From assembly GCA_964627255.1 (NCBI GenBank), contig CAZVIN010000062.1, positions 1-64,000 of the forward strand: a stretch of 64,000 bases of DNA, given 5' to 3'. Under the pieces are notes generated by a model. The model saw only the letters and a list, made by a program, of their open reading frames with translations, was not told the origin of the DNA and did no database searches. The position numbers were made by a program, and so were the translations under genes. The first letter of the stretch is position 1. Each line of letters opens with the position of its first letter. Shown in pieces: positions 31,471 to 40,321 of the stretch. The DNA comes from CALLJL01 sp964627255. GTDB lineage: Bacteria; Acidobacteriota; Aminicenantia; Aminicenantales; CALLJL01.

Positions 31471-32255
31471 CTTGAACGCTTCTCCTTTCCCAAGGACTTG
31501 AAAAAATCAACCACGGTTGTCCCGGAATAAATGGCCATTTTTCTTTTAATGCTTTCTGGGTCAAACCCCTTTTCCTGAAGCAGCTGAAATTCTGCGGTCC
31601 GGTTAGCTTCTTCAGATGGTCCCCAGCAACCGAAGCAGGGCAAATTGTGGGAAGGACAAATCGCGCCACAACCGGCTTTAGTCAGCGGGCCCAGGCAGGG
31701 TATTTGTCGGTTGAGCAGACAATCGTTTTCGTGCCACTTACATTCTAAGCAAACGGGAAAGCGATAAAGCTCCGGGGGATGGCCAGCTAAAAGACGGGTG
31801 AAGGCCGCGAGAAATTGCTCTTGGCCAATAGGGCAACCGGGCAGGTAATAATCGACCTTGATAAAGGCATCAATAGGCTGGGAAGGCAGGGGCCGGACGT
31901 TGGTATGTTTTAAATCTTTATATACCTGTTTAAACTCCTTACTCCAAGTTCCGGAGGCAGTTAAGGCGGCTTGAATTCCGCCCTCACAGGCACAGTTGCC
32001 GATGGCCACAACTATTCCTGCTCGCTGACGAATCGCTAGAAGTTCTTCCTTTTCTTCTTCAGTCGTCACGGAGCCTTCTACTAAAGCCACATCCACCGGT
32101 CCATGACTGTTATCGCTCTTGGCCATAAGAAAGGCCTCGATGTCCGCGGCCGCAAAAATATTAACTAGCTCGGATTCGCAATCAAGAATGAGCAGAGCGT
32201 CTCCGGCACAACCCGTTAGTTCATAGACCCCTATTTTGACTTTGTTCATAGGCAT
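31467..32255 (-). CDS. hydD: Group 3b [NiFe] hydrogenase small subunit (sulfhydrogenase delta)
   Basis: This 262-residue subunit has Fe-S ligand Cys residues in ELTGCAGD, AIGNCACEGG, YLPGCPIGQ, FPVCLECKWHENDCLLNRQIPCLGP and AGCGAICPSHNLPCFGCWGP, enough for the proximal, medial and distal clusters of soluble group 3 enzymes. There is no Tat signal, so it is cytoplasmic. The start is ATG 32255 or ATG 32249; the second has better spacing from AGGGAG. It transfers electrons from the NiFe site in HydA toward HydG/HydB. Confidence 0.92.
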   Translation of the reverse strand: MPMNKVKIGVYELTGCAGDALLILDCESELVNIFAAADIEAFLMAKSDNSHGPVDVALVEGSVTTEEEKEELLAIRQRAGIVVAIGNCACEGGIQAALTASGTWSKEFKQVYKDLKHTNVRPLPSQPIDAFIKVDYYLPGCPIGQEQFLAAFTRLLAGHPPELYRFPVCLECKWHENDCLLNRQIPCLGPLTKAGCGAICPSHNLPCFGCWGPSEEANRTAEFQLLQEKGFDPESIKRKMAIYSGTTVVDFFKSLGKEKRSR

Positions 32256-32261
32256 CTCTCC

Positions 32262-33116
32262 CTAAATTAGCTCCCTCATATGGAGCACATCCCAGTAGGT
32301 GAAGACAGGTCCATCCAGGCAGGTGTAGATGTAATCGATGGCACAATGACCACACTTGCCCACACCACATTTCATTCTTCTTTCCAAGGTCATCAAAATC
32401 TGATGTTTGGGAATATTAAGCTTAATTAACTCCCGAATGACATATTTGTACATAACAGGCGGGCCGCAAACCAAGGCGTAGGTATTGACCGCGTCAACCT
32501 CCTTTAGTTTGGGAAAGAGAGTGGTAACGACACCAGTATTTTCTGTCCATTGGCCGGTATCATCCGCATCCACAGCCAAATGGCATGCCAGGTCACCTCT
32601 CTTTTTGAGGTCAAAGTATTCATCGCGGAAGATCATTTCTGCGGGTCGCTTGGCGCCATAAAGAACGCTTATCCGGCCAAACAAGTCACGATTATCTAAA
32701 CAATAGAGAAGCACCGAACGAAGCGGTGCCGCCCCTAAGCCGCCCACCACGATGATGATATCTTTTCCCTGCATCGCCTCCACCGGGAAACCGTTGCCGT
32801 AGGGACCTCTTAGACCGATCAGGGAGTTTTCTTTGAGGCGGAAAAGAGCGTTGGTGACTGTGCCTACTCGACGAATGCAAAATTCGAGCAAGCCTGGTCG
32901 AGAGGGGGGAGAGGAGATGGAGAAGGGCGCTTCTCCTGCCCCCAAAACTGAGACCATAGCGAATTGACCGGGCCGGTAGCGAAAGCCAAGAGCTCGCTCC
33001 ATATCAACCAGCCGAACCTGGAAAAACTTAACATCCTGAGTCAAATGATAAGCCCTGACTATCCTGGCTGGCTCAGGAACAAAGGGGTTATTTTGAGTAT
33101 TTTTTTGACTAATCAT
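32262..33116 (-). CDS. hydG: Sulfhydrogenase gamma subunit (FAD/NAD(P)-binding diaphorase)
   Basis: This 284-residue protein is related to dihydroorotate dehydrogenase electron-transfer subunits. The FAD domain has YRPGQFAMVSV and APFSISSPPSRPG, the nucleotide domain VVGGLGAAPLRSVLLYC and LVCGPPVMY, and the C-terminal [2Fe-2S] MKCGVGKCGHCAID...YTCLDGPVF. In archaeal sulfhydrogenases this subunit exchanges electrons with NADP(H). It overlaps hydB by 4 bp and precedes hydD by 6 bp. Confidence 0.93.
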   Translation of the reverse strand: MISQKNTQNNPFVPEPARIVRAYHLTQDVKFFQVRLVDMERALGFRYRPGQFAMVSVLGAGEAPFSISSPPSRPGLLEFCIRRVGTVTNALFRLKENSLIGLRGPYGNGFPVEAMQGKDIIIVVGGLGAAPLRSVLLYCLDNRDLFGRISVLYGAKRPAEMIFRDEYFDLKKRGDLACHLAVDADDTGQWTENTGVVTTLFPKLKEVDAVNTYALVCGPPVMYKYVIRELIKLNIPKHQILMTLERRMKCGVGKCGHCAIDYIYTCLDGPVFTYWDVLHMRELI

Positions 33117-34177
33117 GGTTTCACCTCAGAGCGGAGACGAGACCAAAAAGCATCACTCGGTTTACCCTCTAAGGCCGAGGCGATGGAATGAACGTTGATG
33201 CCCACAGGACAGGTCACTAGGCAGCGGCCACAGCCGACGCAGCTGGGCTTACCGTATTTCGAACCGAAAGCTTGGAGTTTATGGGTATACCAGAGTTTGA
33301 GTCGGGCTGACTTCTTCTCCCGGAAATTCTCTCCACCGGCCACCTGAGAATACTCGGGAAGAGTGCAGGAATCCCATTCTCGCACTCGACGTCCCGGCTT
33401 TCCGGCTAAAAGAATTTCATCCCGGACGTTGTAACAATTGCAAGTCGGGCAAACCATTGAACAGGAACCACAGGCTAAACAGGCTTCGGCAGCCTTTTCC
33501 CAGAGGGAGTCGTGGTATTTCAGTTCCATCAGGTCTGGCATGAAGACAAAGTTGATCCTTCTCTGGAAAACCTGCGCCCTTTTTTCGCGCCATTCGATAT
33601 ACTTTTGAATATCAGCCTCGTTCAGGTTTTCTTCGAAAAAGCCTGGTTTCATTCGCACCAAGTCGTCGCCTTGGCTGGAGCCAATCCAGACCAGATATTC
33701 ATCTTCCAGTTTGGTGAAGAAGAGGTCGTAGCCCTCTTCGATGATATCGGTGTGAGTGGATTGGCAGAGGCAGTATTCATCTGGCCAACAGGAAAGGCCG
33801 AGAATAAGAGTTTTTTGCCGCGCCTGAAGGTAATAGGAGTCAGGGAAATTCTGAGTAAAAATGCGGTCAAGAGTGAGGAGGCCGTGAATATCACAGGGAT
33901 GGATACCAAAAAGAATCCGTTCTTTAATCCATGAAAGGTCTTCTTTATAGCCTTCGGCCGTCACCTGGAACATATTAAAAGAGGGAGGGAGGAAAAGTTT
34001 CTTAGGGGGTAAGAGTGTTCTTGTGGCCTCGAGGTCAATCTTGGTGATTTCCTCGGCCGCCAGCGGTAAAAAAGCTGTCTTATTTTGTTTCTTTACTGGC
34101 GCCCAGAGTTCAGCCCCATTGGCCAAAGCCGCAAGAAAGGGATAAAGATTTTGACTTTTGAGCTTAAGTATCCTCAT
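33113..34177 (-). CDS. hydB: Sulfhydrogenase beta subunit (Fe-S, anaerobic sulfite reductase A-like)
   Basis: This 354-residue Fe-S protein has an N-terminal domain with IHPCDIHGLLTLDRIF and LSCWPDEYCLCQS, then two [4Fe-4S] motifs, CLACGSCSMVCPTCNC (~230-245) and CVGCGRCLVTCPVG (~315-328). This is the typical HydB arrangement in cytosolic hydrogenase/sulfur reductases. It is the first gene of hydBGDA, whose transcript should begin at a sigma-54 promoter ~65 bp upstream. AAGGGA precedes the ATG. Confidence 0.92.
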   Translation of the reverse strand: MRILKLKSQNLYPFLAALANGAELWAPVKKQNKTAFLPLAAEEITKIDLEATRTLLPPKKLFLPPSFNMFQVTAEGYKEDLSWIKERILFGIHPCDIHGLLTLDRIFTQNFPDSYYLQARQKTLILGLSCWPDEYCLCQSTHTDIIEEGYDLFFTKLEDEYLVWIGSSQGDDLVRMKPGFFEENLNEADIQKYIEWREKRAQVFQRRINFVFMPDLMELKYHDSLWEKAAEACLACGSCSMVCPTCNCYNVRDEILLAGKPGRRVREWDSCTLPEYSQVAGGENFREKKSARLKLWYTHKLQAFGSKYGKPSCVGCGRCLVTCPVGINVHSIASALEGKPSDAFWSRLRSEVKP

Positions 34178-34255
34178 GGTCTTGTCCCTTTACCGTCATT
34201 AATTAGTTCCTCCTTAAACTTATCTTCCTAAAATCCGGCATCGGATTATTTCATA

Positions 34256-34271
34256 TGCAAAATTTATGCCG
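34256..34271 (-). promoter_or_regulatory. Sigma-54 promoter of hydBGDA
   Basis: On the minus strand CGGCAT-AAATT-TTGCA fits TGGCAY-N5-TTGCW except for the first base; the essential GG and GC are 10 nt apart. Predicted start ~34244. Confidence 0.82.
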
Positions 34272-34304
34272 AGTTCAATTATTTTCCCTTTTCCTTCCCC
34301 TTTC

Positions 34305-34329
34305 TAACTATAAGCAAAATAGGTAGTTA
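34305..34329 (-). promoter_or_regulatory. TAACTA-N13-TAGTTA dyad upstream of hydBGDA
   Basis: A perfect 6-bp dyad (34305-34310 with 34324-34329) lies exactly 33 nt before the -24 element, matching the layout at 29409-29433. The NtrC-type gene that could bind it ends 123 bp away. Confidence 0.7.
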
Positions 34330-34451
34330 AGGCAAGGTTTATTAATTATCTGATTTATCTTCGTTCTTTTATTCGCCGCTAAGGGGAGATTTTCCTCAGT
34401 CTGGGGGAAAAAGGAACGTCTGGCCGGGCCAAAGACTAAAAAGAAAACGAA

Positions 34452-35819
34452 CTAAGGTGATTCTGATTCAATCTGGTATTTTTTTATTTTAGCCCAGAGA
34501 GTCTTTCGGTCAATCCCGAGGGTCTTGGCGGCCGCACTGCGGTTACCTTTGCTCACCTGAAGCACAAATTTAATGTATTCCTTTTCCATCTCCGATAATG
34601 TTTTGGGCGGCGACGGCCACTGAGCTCCTGGCGCGACCCGGGCGGTGATGCCGTGAGTTAATAAATCCTCCAAGTCAATCGTCTCGCCTCGGGCCAAAAC
34701 AACTGCCCGCTCGATGGTATTCTCCAGTTCCCGGATGTTTCCTGGCCAATCATAATCTACCAGGGCTTTAATTGCCCTGGCGTTCAAGCCTTTGATGGCT
34801 TTCTTGGCCCGGCGGTTGTATTTCTGCAGAAAGTGTTCCACAAGAAGAGGAATATCCTCCTTTCTTTCCCTGAGCGGCGGTAAATGAAGCGGAACCACGT
34901 TGAGGCGATAAAACAGGTCTTCTCGAAATTTACCCTTTTTTACCAGCTCGGCCAGGTTTTCGTTGGTGGCGGCTAAAATTCTGACATCCACTTTGATGGG
35001 CCGGGTGCTTCCGATCCTGGTTATTTCTCTTTCTTGAATAACTCGCAAGAGCTTGGCTTGAATATTGGGCCCGATATTCGAAATCTCATCAAAGAAAATG
35101 GTTCCGCCGTCCGCCACTTCGAATCGTCCATGTTTGGTCTCATGAGCGCCGGTAAAGGACCCCTTAACATGACCGAAGAGCTCGCTTTCAAAGAGGGTTT
35201 CCACTAAAGCGCCGCAGTCAACAACGACAAAGGGAGCCTGACGGCGGCCGCTATGTCGGTGGATTTCACGGGCGATAAGTTCTTTCCCGGTGCCGCTTTC
35301 GCCCGTAATCAAGACGGTACTTTCTGTGGGCGAGACGCGGCGGACAATGTCCAAGACTTTTTGCATAGCCGGGCTCTGGCCGATGACCAGCTCGAATTCT
35401 ATTTTTGTTTCCAGCTCCTGGCGCAGATACATGTTTTCAAAAACGAGACGGCGACTTTCCAGAGCTTTTCTGGTTATTACTCTTAATTCCTCGGGCGTAA
35501 AAGGCTTGGGCATATAGTCAAACGCGCCCCTTTTCATCGCTTCCACCGCGGATTCAATGGAGCTGTACCCAGTAATAATAATTACCGGCGTTTCCGGGTT
35601 AGCTTCTTTCATCAAGGAAAGAACGTCCAGGCCTTTTATTCCGGGCAATTTAAGGTCGAGAAAGACCAGATGAAAATTTTGCTTCTGAAAAAGTTCTAAG
35701 CCTTCTTTACCTTCTTGGGCTTCCTTAACTTCATAGCCTTCCCGCTTCAACACCTGGCTCATAGCATCGCGGATGGCCTCTTCGTCGTCAATGATGAGAA
35801 TTTGGGCTTTTTCAGTCAT
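34452..35819 (-). CDS. NtrC-family sigma-54-dependent response regulator
   Basis: This 455-residue activator has three domains. The receiver (1-~120) has IIDDEEA, phosphoacceptor in LVFLDLKLPG and MPKPF. The AAA+ domain (~145-380) has Walker A GESGTGKE, the sigma-54-contact loop GSFTGA (variant of GAFTGA), Walker B GGTIFFDEI and the arginine finger region LRERKEDIP. The C-terminal Fis-type HTH is GNRSAAAKTLGIDRKTLWAKIKKY. It overlaps its kinase gene by 8 bp and sits between the two hydrogenase operons. Three sigma-54 promoters in the window are plausible targets. Confidence 0.95.
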   Translation of the reverse strand: MTEKAQILIIDDEEAIRDAMSQVLKREGYEVKEAQEGKEGLELFQKQNFHLVFLDLKLPGIKGLDVLSLMKEANPETPVIIITGYSSIESAVEAMKRGAFDYMPKPFTPEELRVITRKALESRRLVFENMYLRQELETKIEFELVIGQSPAMQKVLDIVRRVSPTESTVLITGESGTGKELIAREIHRHSGRRQAPFVVVDCGALVETLFESELFGHVKGSFTGAHETKHGRFEVADGGTIFFDEISNIGPNIQAKLLRVIQEREITRIGSTRPIKVDVRILAATNENLAELVKKGKFREDLFYRLNVVPLHLPPLRERKEDIPLLVEHFLQKYNRRAKKAIKGLNARAIKALVDYDWPGNIRELENTIERAVVLARGETIDLEDLLTHGITARVAPGAQWPSPPKTLSEMEKEYIKFVLQVSKGNRSAAAKTLGIDRKTLWAKIKKYQIESESP

Positions 35820-37794
35820 GGGATAATTCCTTTGTTAGGGGGAGAATAATAGTGAAGGTCGAGCCCTGACCCACCTGGCTGCTAACCTCAATGGTCCCCT
35901 TATGTTTTTGGATAATGCTGTAACTGATGGCCAGCCCAAGCCCGGTGCCCTTGCCTACTTCCTTCGTGGTGAAAAAAGGCTCAAAGAGCCGGGGCATGTC
36001 TTCGGGCAGGATTCCATGGCCAGTATCCTTAAAAGCGATGCGGATTTGTTCCTTCTTCGGGTCAAGAGAGGAGGTGATGGTCAGCGTACCTCGGCCATTC
36101 ATAGCTTCGGCCGCATTCAGGATAATGTTCATGAAGACCTGCTGCAACTGAGCGGCATCCGCGACAATCCGGGGAAGCTGGCCATATTCTTTATTTATCT
36201 TAATATTCTGGAAGAGGGCTTGTTTTTCCATTATGGCTAAGGCGCGGTCGACAGTTTCGTTGACATCAGTTGCCGACATCTCTGGTTCCTTGGGTCGGGC
36301 AAATTCGAGCAGCCCTTTAACGATATCTTTACAGCGACTGGTTTCTTTCACAATCTTTCTTAAATTTTCATAGGCCGGTGTATTCTTCGGCGTTTCTTCG
36401 AGGAGAAGATGGCTATAGATTAAAATGGCGCCCAAAGGGTTGTTGATTTCATGCGCCACACCCGCCGCTAATTTTCCTAAGGAAGCCAGTTTTTCTGATT
36501 GCAAGAGTTTGGTCTGCATTTCGGTCAGCTCCCGGGTTCTTTCTTCGACCTTTTTCTCCAGGGTTCGGCCCCATTCCATTAATTCTTCGTTGGCCTGGCG
36601 GAGCTGGTCAATCATTTCATTGAAAGAAGTGGCTAAAAGGCCCAATTCATCCCGCGAATTTATTTCCACTTTATGCGATAAGTCGCCCTTAGCTATTTCC
36701 TCAGTAGCGACGACCATTCTTTGCAGTGGCCGAGTGATCTGAGTCGTGGAAAAATAAAGAATAATTAAAAGGAAAACCACGCAAAGGGAAGCCATGAGGA
36801 TAAAGGTCAGCATCACCCGGTTAGCGGTGTCGATGTAGGGTTTTTCAAGCATGCCGACATAGAGGATGCCGATGATTTTTCCCTCAACGTTTTTAATCGG
36901 CTCATAAGCGGTGATATACCAATCAGTGACCACAAAAGCTCGGTCTATCCAGGCCTTCCCTTCATCGAGGACCGCCTTTTTGACCTCGGCCGAAAGGAGC
37001 GTGCCGATCGCCCTTTCCCCTCTTTCGTTACGGACATTGGTTGATATTCTGAGGTCATTAAGGAAAATAGTCGCTGTGCCAACGTCCCGACCTTTATATT
37101 TTTCGCCCTTAAAAACAATCTCTTTAATGCGGTCAACAATCTCATAATTACGATTCAAAAGAATTCCGCCATAGAGAACTCCCCAAATGCGGTGCTTCTC
37201 GTCCTGAATGGCTGCCGCGGCCTTAAGAACCAAGCCGCTACTTTCAAAGTCTTTGGTTTTGGGTGCGGCTCGCGGGGTGGGGATAAATTCGAAATAGGCC
37301 TGAGCGGCCAAGTCCTCGCCTTCCAGACGTAATTGGTCGCCTGAAATTACCTCGGGATGGGCGCTGACACCTCCTTTGAGGGCCCAGCGAATAAGCTCGT
37401 CTTCAGCTTGACTATCCCCCACCTGTTCGGGGTTTCTCGTCCGGATAATGACTTTACCTATGCCGTCAGTTAGAGTAAGAATATCCAAGCCAAAATCAGT
37501 CCGAACCCGGGAAAGATAGCGCTCGAGAAGAGAGGTGTTTCCACTTTTGAGAGCTTCCAGGATGCTCTCGCGGGCCGCGGTCAGAGTAACAATTTGCTGG
37601 ATATCATTAAGCTTTTCGTTGAAAACCATCCAGGCCGCGGCTAAATCGTGTCGGACCTTAAGTTGAGCTTGGTCGATAAGGGTCCGCCGGACTAATCGCG
37701 AGCCGATGACGAGAGAAATAAGCCCGCCGATAATGATAACTGTCAGAAAGCTCAGGATGAGCTTCGTGCGGAGTGAAAAAGATAATCGCTCCAT
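35812..37794 (-). CDS. Membrane sensor histidine kinase (NtrB-type) with Cache-like periplasmic domain
   Basis: This 660-residue kinase has a TM helix (~12-32), a ~290-residue extracytoplasmic Cache-type region ending WYITAYEPIKNVEGKIIGILYVGM, a second TM (~325-347), HAMP, a coiled coil (ELMEWGRTLEKKVEERTRELTEM), HisKA with phospho-His in GVAHEINNPLGAIL, and HATPase (NAAEAMN, DTGHGI, GTGLGLAIS). The Cache region implies sensing of a small external molecule. It overlaps the NtrC gene and surely forms a two-component pair with it. MvhA lies 92 bp upstream on the same strand, with a CTCCAAA/TTTGGAG hairpin between. Confidence 0.93.
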   Translation of the reverse strand: MERLSFSLRTKLILSFLTVIIIGGLISLVIGSRLVRRTLIDQAQLKVRHDLAAAWMVFNEKLNDIQQIVTLTAARESILEALKSGNTSLLERYLSRVRTDFGLDILTLTDGIGKVIIRTRNPEQVGDSQAEDELIRWALKGGVSAHPEVISGDQLRLEGEDLAAQAYFEFIPTPRAAPKTKDFESSGLVLKAAAAIQDEKHRIWGVLYGGILLNRNYEIVDRIKEIVFKGEKYKGRDVGTATIFLNDLRISTNVRNERGERAIGTLLSAEVKKAVLDEGKAWIDRAFVVTDWYITAYEPIKNVEGKIIGILYVGMLEKPYIDTANRVMLTFILMASLCVVFLLIILYFSTTQITRPLQRMVVATEEIAKGDLSHKVEINSRDELGLLATSFNEMIDQLRQANEELMEWGRTLEKKVEERTRELTEMQTKLLQSEKLASLGKLAAGVAHEINNPLGAILIYSHLLLEETPKNTPAYENLRKIVKETSRCKDIVKGLLEFARPKEPEMSATDVNETVDRALAIMEKQALFQNIKINKEYGQLPRIVADAAQLQQVFMNIILNAAEAMNGRGTLTITSSLDPKKEQIRIAFKDTGHGILPEDMPRLFEPFFTTKEVGKGTGLGLAISYSIIQKHKGTIEVSSQVGQGSTFTIILPLTKELSHD

Positions 37795-37839
37795 TTAATT
37801 TAGCTTTGAAGCCGGCCTTGGATTATTCTCGCCTCTCGG

Positions 37840-37874
37840 CTCCAAAGCTCGACTAATTGTTGAGGCTTTTGGAG
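37840..37874 (-). terminator. Hairpin between mvhA and the kinase gene
   Basis: CTCCAAA (37840-37846) and TTTGGAG (37868-37874) can form a 7-bp stem 13 bp after the mvhA stop on the minus strand. There is no U-run, so it is at most a partial terminator or attenuator. Confidence 0.35.
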
Positions 37875-37886
37875 TCGATTAAATAT

Positions 37887-39350
37887 CTACTCTTTTTTAA
37901 GTTGTTCTACCAACTCCCGGCGACTATTATAGATGTTAATTACGAGAGGCATATCCCCAGGGAGAGCGTGGGTGCCGCAAGCGTGGCAAGGGTCATAGGG
38001 ACGGAAAGCCATTTCCGCTAAATTAAGCAGCCCCTCTGACACCTTGCCGCCCTTAATAAAGGCCTTAGCGGCCTTTTCGATCGACATGGTAATGGCCGCG
38101 GAATTATTCATCGTGGCTACTATGAGATTAGCTTCAGTGACCAGGCCGCGCTCGTCAGTTTTATAATGGTGGAACAAAGTTCCCCTCGGCGCTTCCACCA
38201 CACCCACGCCTTCAGTCGGAGTCTCTGTTGGGATCCGTCGGATATCCGGGTTAGTAATCTCCTTATCCTCAAGAAGAGTAACCATGGCTTCAGCTGCTTG
38301 CAGAGCTTCGATAAGACGCGCCCAGTGAAAGGCTAAGGTGTTATGAGCTGGTTTGCCGCCCAGGACCTGATACATTCTTTCGTATTCCTGCTGAGCTAAA
38401 GGAGTGGCCATGCCGTCAGAAGCATTTAGGCGGGCTAAAGGAGCAACTCGATAAATGCTGGTTTCTTTTCCTTCGATAAAGCCTTTCCAGCCTATCTTTT
38501 TTAAATAAGGGAATTTAATATAAGACCAGGGTTCAACATGTTCTGCCACGTGTTCTAAATAATCGGCGGGTTTAAATTTAGCAAACTCTTTACCCTCGGG
38601 GTCGACCACCCGGATCAGGCCGTCATAGAAATTGACCTTGTTCTTCTCATCGACCAGGCCCATATAATAGGTGGTTAGTTTGTAGGCGTCTCCAACTACC
38701 AGGTCAACATATTCTTTATTCTTCAAGACAACGTCGTCAAAAATCTTCAGGGCAAAGCGGGCGAATTCAACAGCGTACCGGGCTGTTTCCAAAAATTTTA
38801 CCCTGTGTTCTTCATCCAAGCCTTTAGAAACGCCTCCGGGAAGACCACAAACAGGATGAATAACCTTACCGCCAAGATAATTAATTATGTCTCGGCATTC
38901 TCGCCGGACTCTTATTACCTGACCGCCAACCTCCAGACCAACTTTGCCTAAGACCCCTAAAATGTTTCTTTCCGCGGCTGGTGCCTGAGGCCCGACGACA
39001 AAGTCTGGGCCCCCCAGGAAGAAAAAGTGCAGGGTATGGTCTTCCATCATAAAGGTGTTATAAATCAATTCCCTTATTTTCCGGGCAGTGGGGGTTGGCT
39101 CAACATGAAAAACAGCATCCACACACTTGGTCGCAGCCATATGATGGGCTGTGGGGCAAACGCCGCAGATCCGCGGAGTTATCCGGGGCATTTCCTCTAC
39201 CGGCCGACCCACCGCAAATTGTTCAAACCCTCGAAGTTCCGGAACTTGAAGAAACGCCCTTTCAACATCTCCGGCGTCATTTAGAAATATTTCAATTTTG
39301 CCGTGACCTTCCAGTCTGGTTATAGGGTCGATAGTTATTCTCTGACTCAT
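37887..39350 (-). CDS. mvhA: F420-non-reducing-type (group 3c) [NiFe] hydrogenase large subunit MvhA
   Basis: This 487-residue subunit has NiFe ligands in RICGVCPTAHH near the N-terminus and in YDPCHACGTH near the C-terminus. ITRLEGHGKIEIFL opens the protein as in Mvh/Vhu. After the last His a 25-residue tail remains, which must be removed by an endopeptidase; the stand-alone protease at 26590-27117 is the candidate. The MvhADG unit oxidises H2 and delivers electrons to HdrA in bifurcating complexes. ATGA overlap with mvhG. Confidence 0.94.
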   Translation of the reverse strand: MSQRITIDPITRLEGHGKIEIFLNDAGDVERAFLQVPELRGFEQFAVGRPVEEMPRITPRICGVCPTAHHMAATKCVDAVFHVEPTPTARKIRELIYNTFMMEDHTLHFFFLGGPDFVVGPQAPAAERNILGVLGKVGLEVGGQVIRVRRECRDIINYLGGKVIHPVCGLPGGVSKGLDEEHRVKFLETARYAVEFARFALKIFDDVVLKNKEYVDLVVGDAYKLTTYYMGLVDEKNKVNFYDGLIRVVDPEGKEFAKFKPADYLEHVAEHVEPWSYIKFPYLKKIGWKGFIEGKETSIYRVAPLARLNASDGMATPLAQQEYERMYQVLGGKPAHNTLAFHWARLIEALQAAEAMVTLLEDKEITNPDIRRIPTETPTEGVGVVEAPRGTLFHHYKTDERGLVTEANLIVATMNNSAAITMSIEKAAKAFIKGGKVSEGLLNLAEMAFRPYDPCHACGTHALPGDMPLVINIYNSRRELVEQLKKE

Positions 39351-40321
39351 TTTATTGCCTCCATTTTTCTTCGGCCAAGAATCGATTTAGGCAAGCTAAA
39401 CCGATAAAAGGTGCCCGCCGGGTCAGCGATGGTCTGGACAATCTTTTCTATTTCCTTCTCATCCTTAAAATCAATCAGTGAAGCCAAGGCAGAAAGAAAT
39501 TTAGCTCCTTGGTCGTAGACCTGGTCGGTTGGCCCGAAACAGCCGCGACAAGGCATATTGGCCTCAATACATCTTTCATCGCATCCAGTCCTGGTCGCCG
39601 GCCCCATACAAATAACTCCTTGAGCCAAAAAGCACTTTTCGGGGTCAAGAAAAACTTCCCAGGGACGTTTGAATTCTTTAATGGTTAGTTTCTCGGGCTT
39701 GGTTTTATTCCGGTCGCAATCGTCACAGAGAGATTTATTAGGCGAGAGGACAGCTCCTTTTGGCGGCAGCTTGCCTTCCAGAATGGCCCCCACCGCATTC
39801 AGAATAAGGTCCCTGGGAGGAGCGCAGCCGGGGAGATAATAATCCACGTCAATAACCTGGTCAAGGGCTCTTACCGTTTCAAAAAATTTGGGCAAGGTAA
39901 GCTCTTTCCCCTCAACTATGACTTTTTCTTGGGGGACAACACCATCAGGGTTGACCGTGGAAGGGGTAGTGAAATAAGCCCGGCGGAAAATTGTCTCCTT
40001 GTTCCAGAAATTAGCCAAACCTGGAATTCCACCAAGATGGGAGCAACTGCCAAAGGCGACAACAAGTTGAGATTTGCGGCGCAGAAGGTGAACCATCTCT
40101 TCCTGCTCGGAAAGACGTACCGAACCATTGATAAAGCTCACGGCGATGGAACCGTCGGCCATGGCTTCAAGGTCTTTTTTCTTAAAATCAAGGGCTACCG
40201 GCCAAAAGACGATATCCACTGCTTCCACCACTTTGAGTATATCTTCGGCTAAATCCACGACGGCTTCCTCACAGCCACCGCAGGAGGCGCACCAATAAAA
40301 AGCGACCTTAGGCTTGCTCAT
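39347..40321 (-). CDS. mvhG: Group 3c [NiFe] hydrogenase small subunit MvhG
   Basis: This 324-residue protein starts at ATG 40321, preceded by ACGGAGG; a TTG at 40336 is unlikely. Fe-S ligands lie in WCASCGGCEEAV, FGSCSHLGG, YLPGCAPPRD, CDDCDRNKTK, CFLAQGVICMGPATRTGCDERC and MPCRGCFGP. A 40-residue insert (DCDRNKTKPEKLTIKEFKRP) is usual for group 3c. No export signal. It partners MvhA and hands electrons to MvhD. Confidence 0.93.
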   Translation of the reverse strand: MSKPKVAFYWCASCGGCEEAVVDLAEDILKVVEAVDIVFWPVALDFKKKDLEAMADGSIAVSFINGSVRLSEQEEMVHLLRRKSQLVVAFGSCSHLGGIPGLANFWNKETIFRRAYFTTPSTVNPDGVVPQEKVIVEGKELTLPKFFETVRALDQVIDVDYYLPGCAPPRDLILNAVGAILEGKLPPKGAVLSPNKSLCDDCDRNKTKPEKLTIKEFKRPWEVFLDPEKCFLAQGVICMGPATRTGCDERCIEANMPCRGCFGPTDQVYDQGAKFLSALASLIDFKDEKEIEKIVQTIADPAGTFYRFSLPKSILGRRKMEAIK

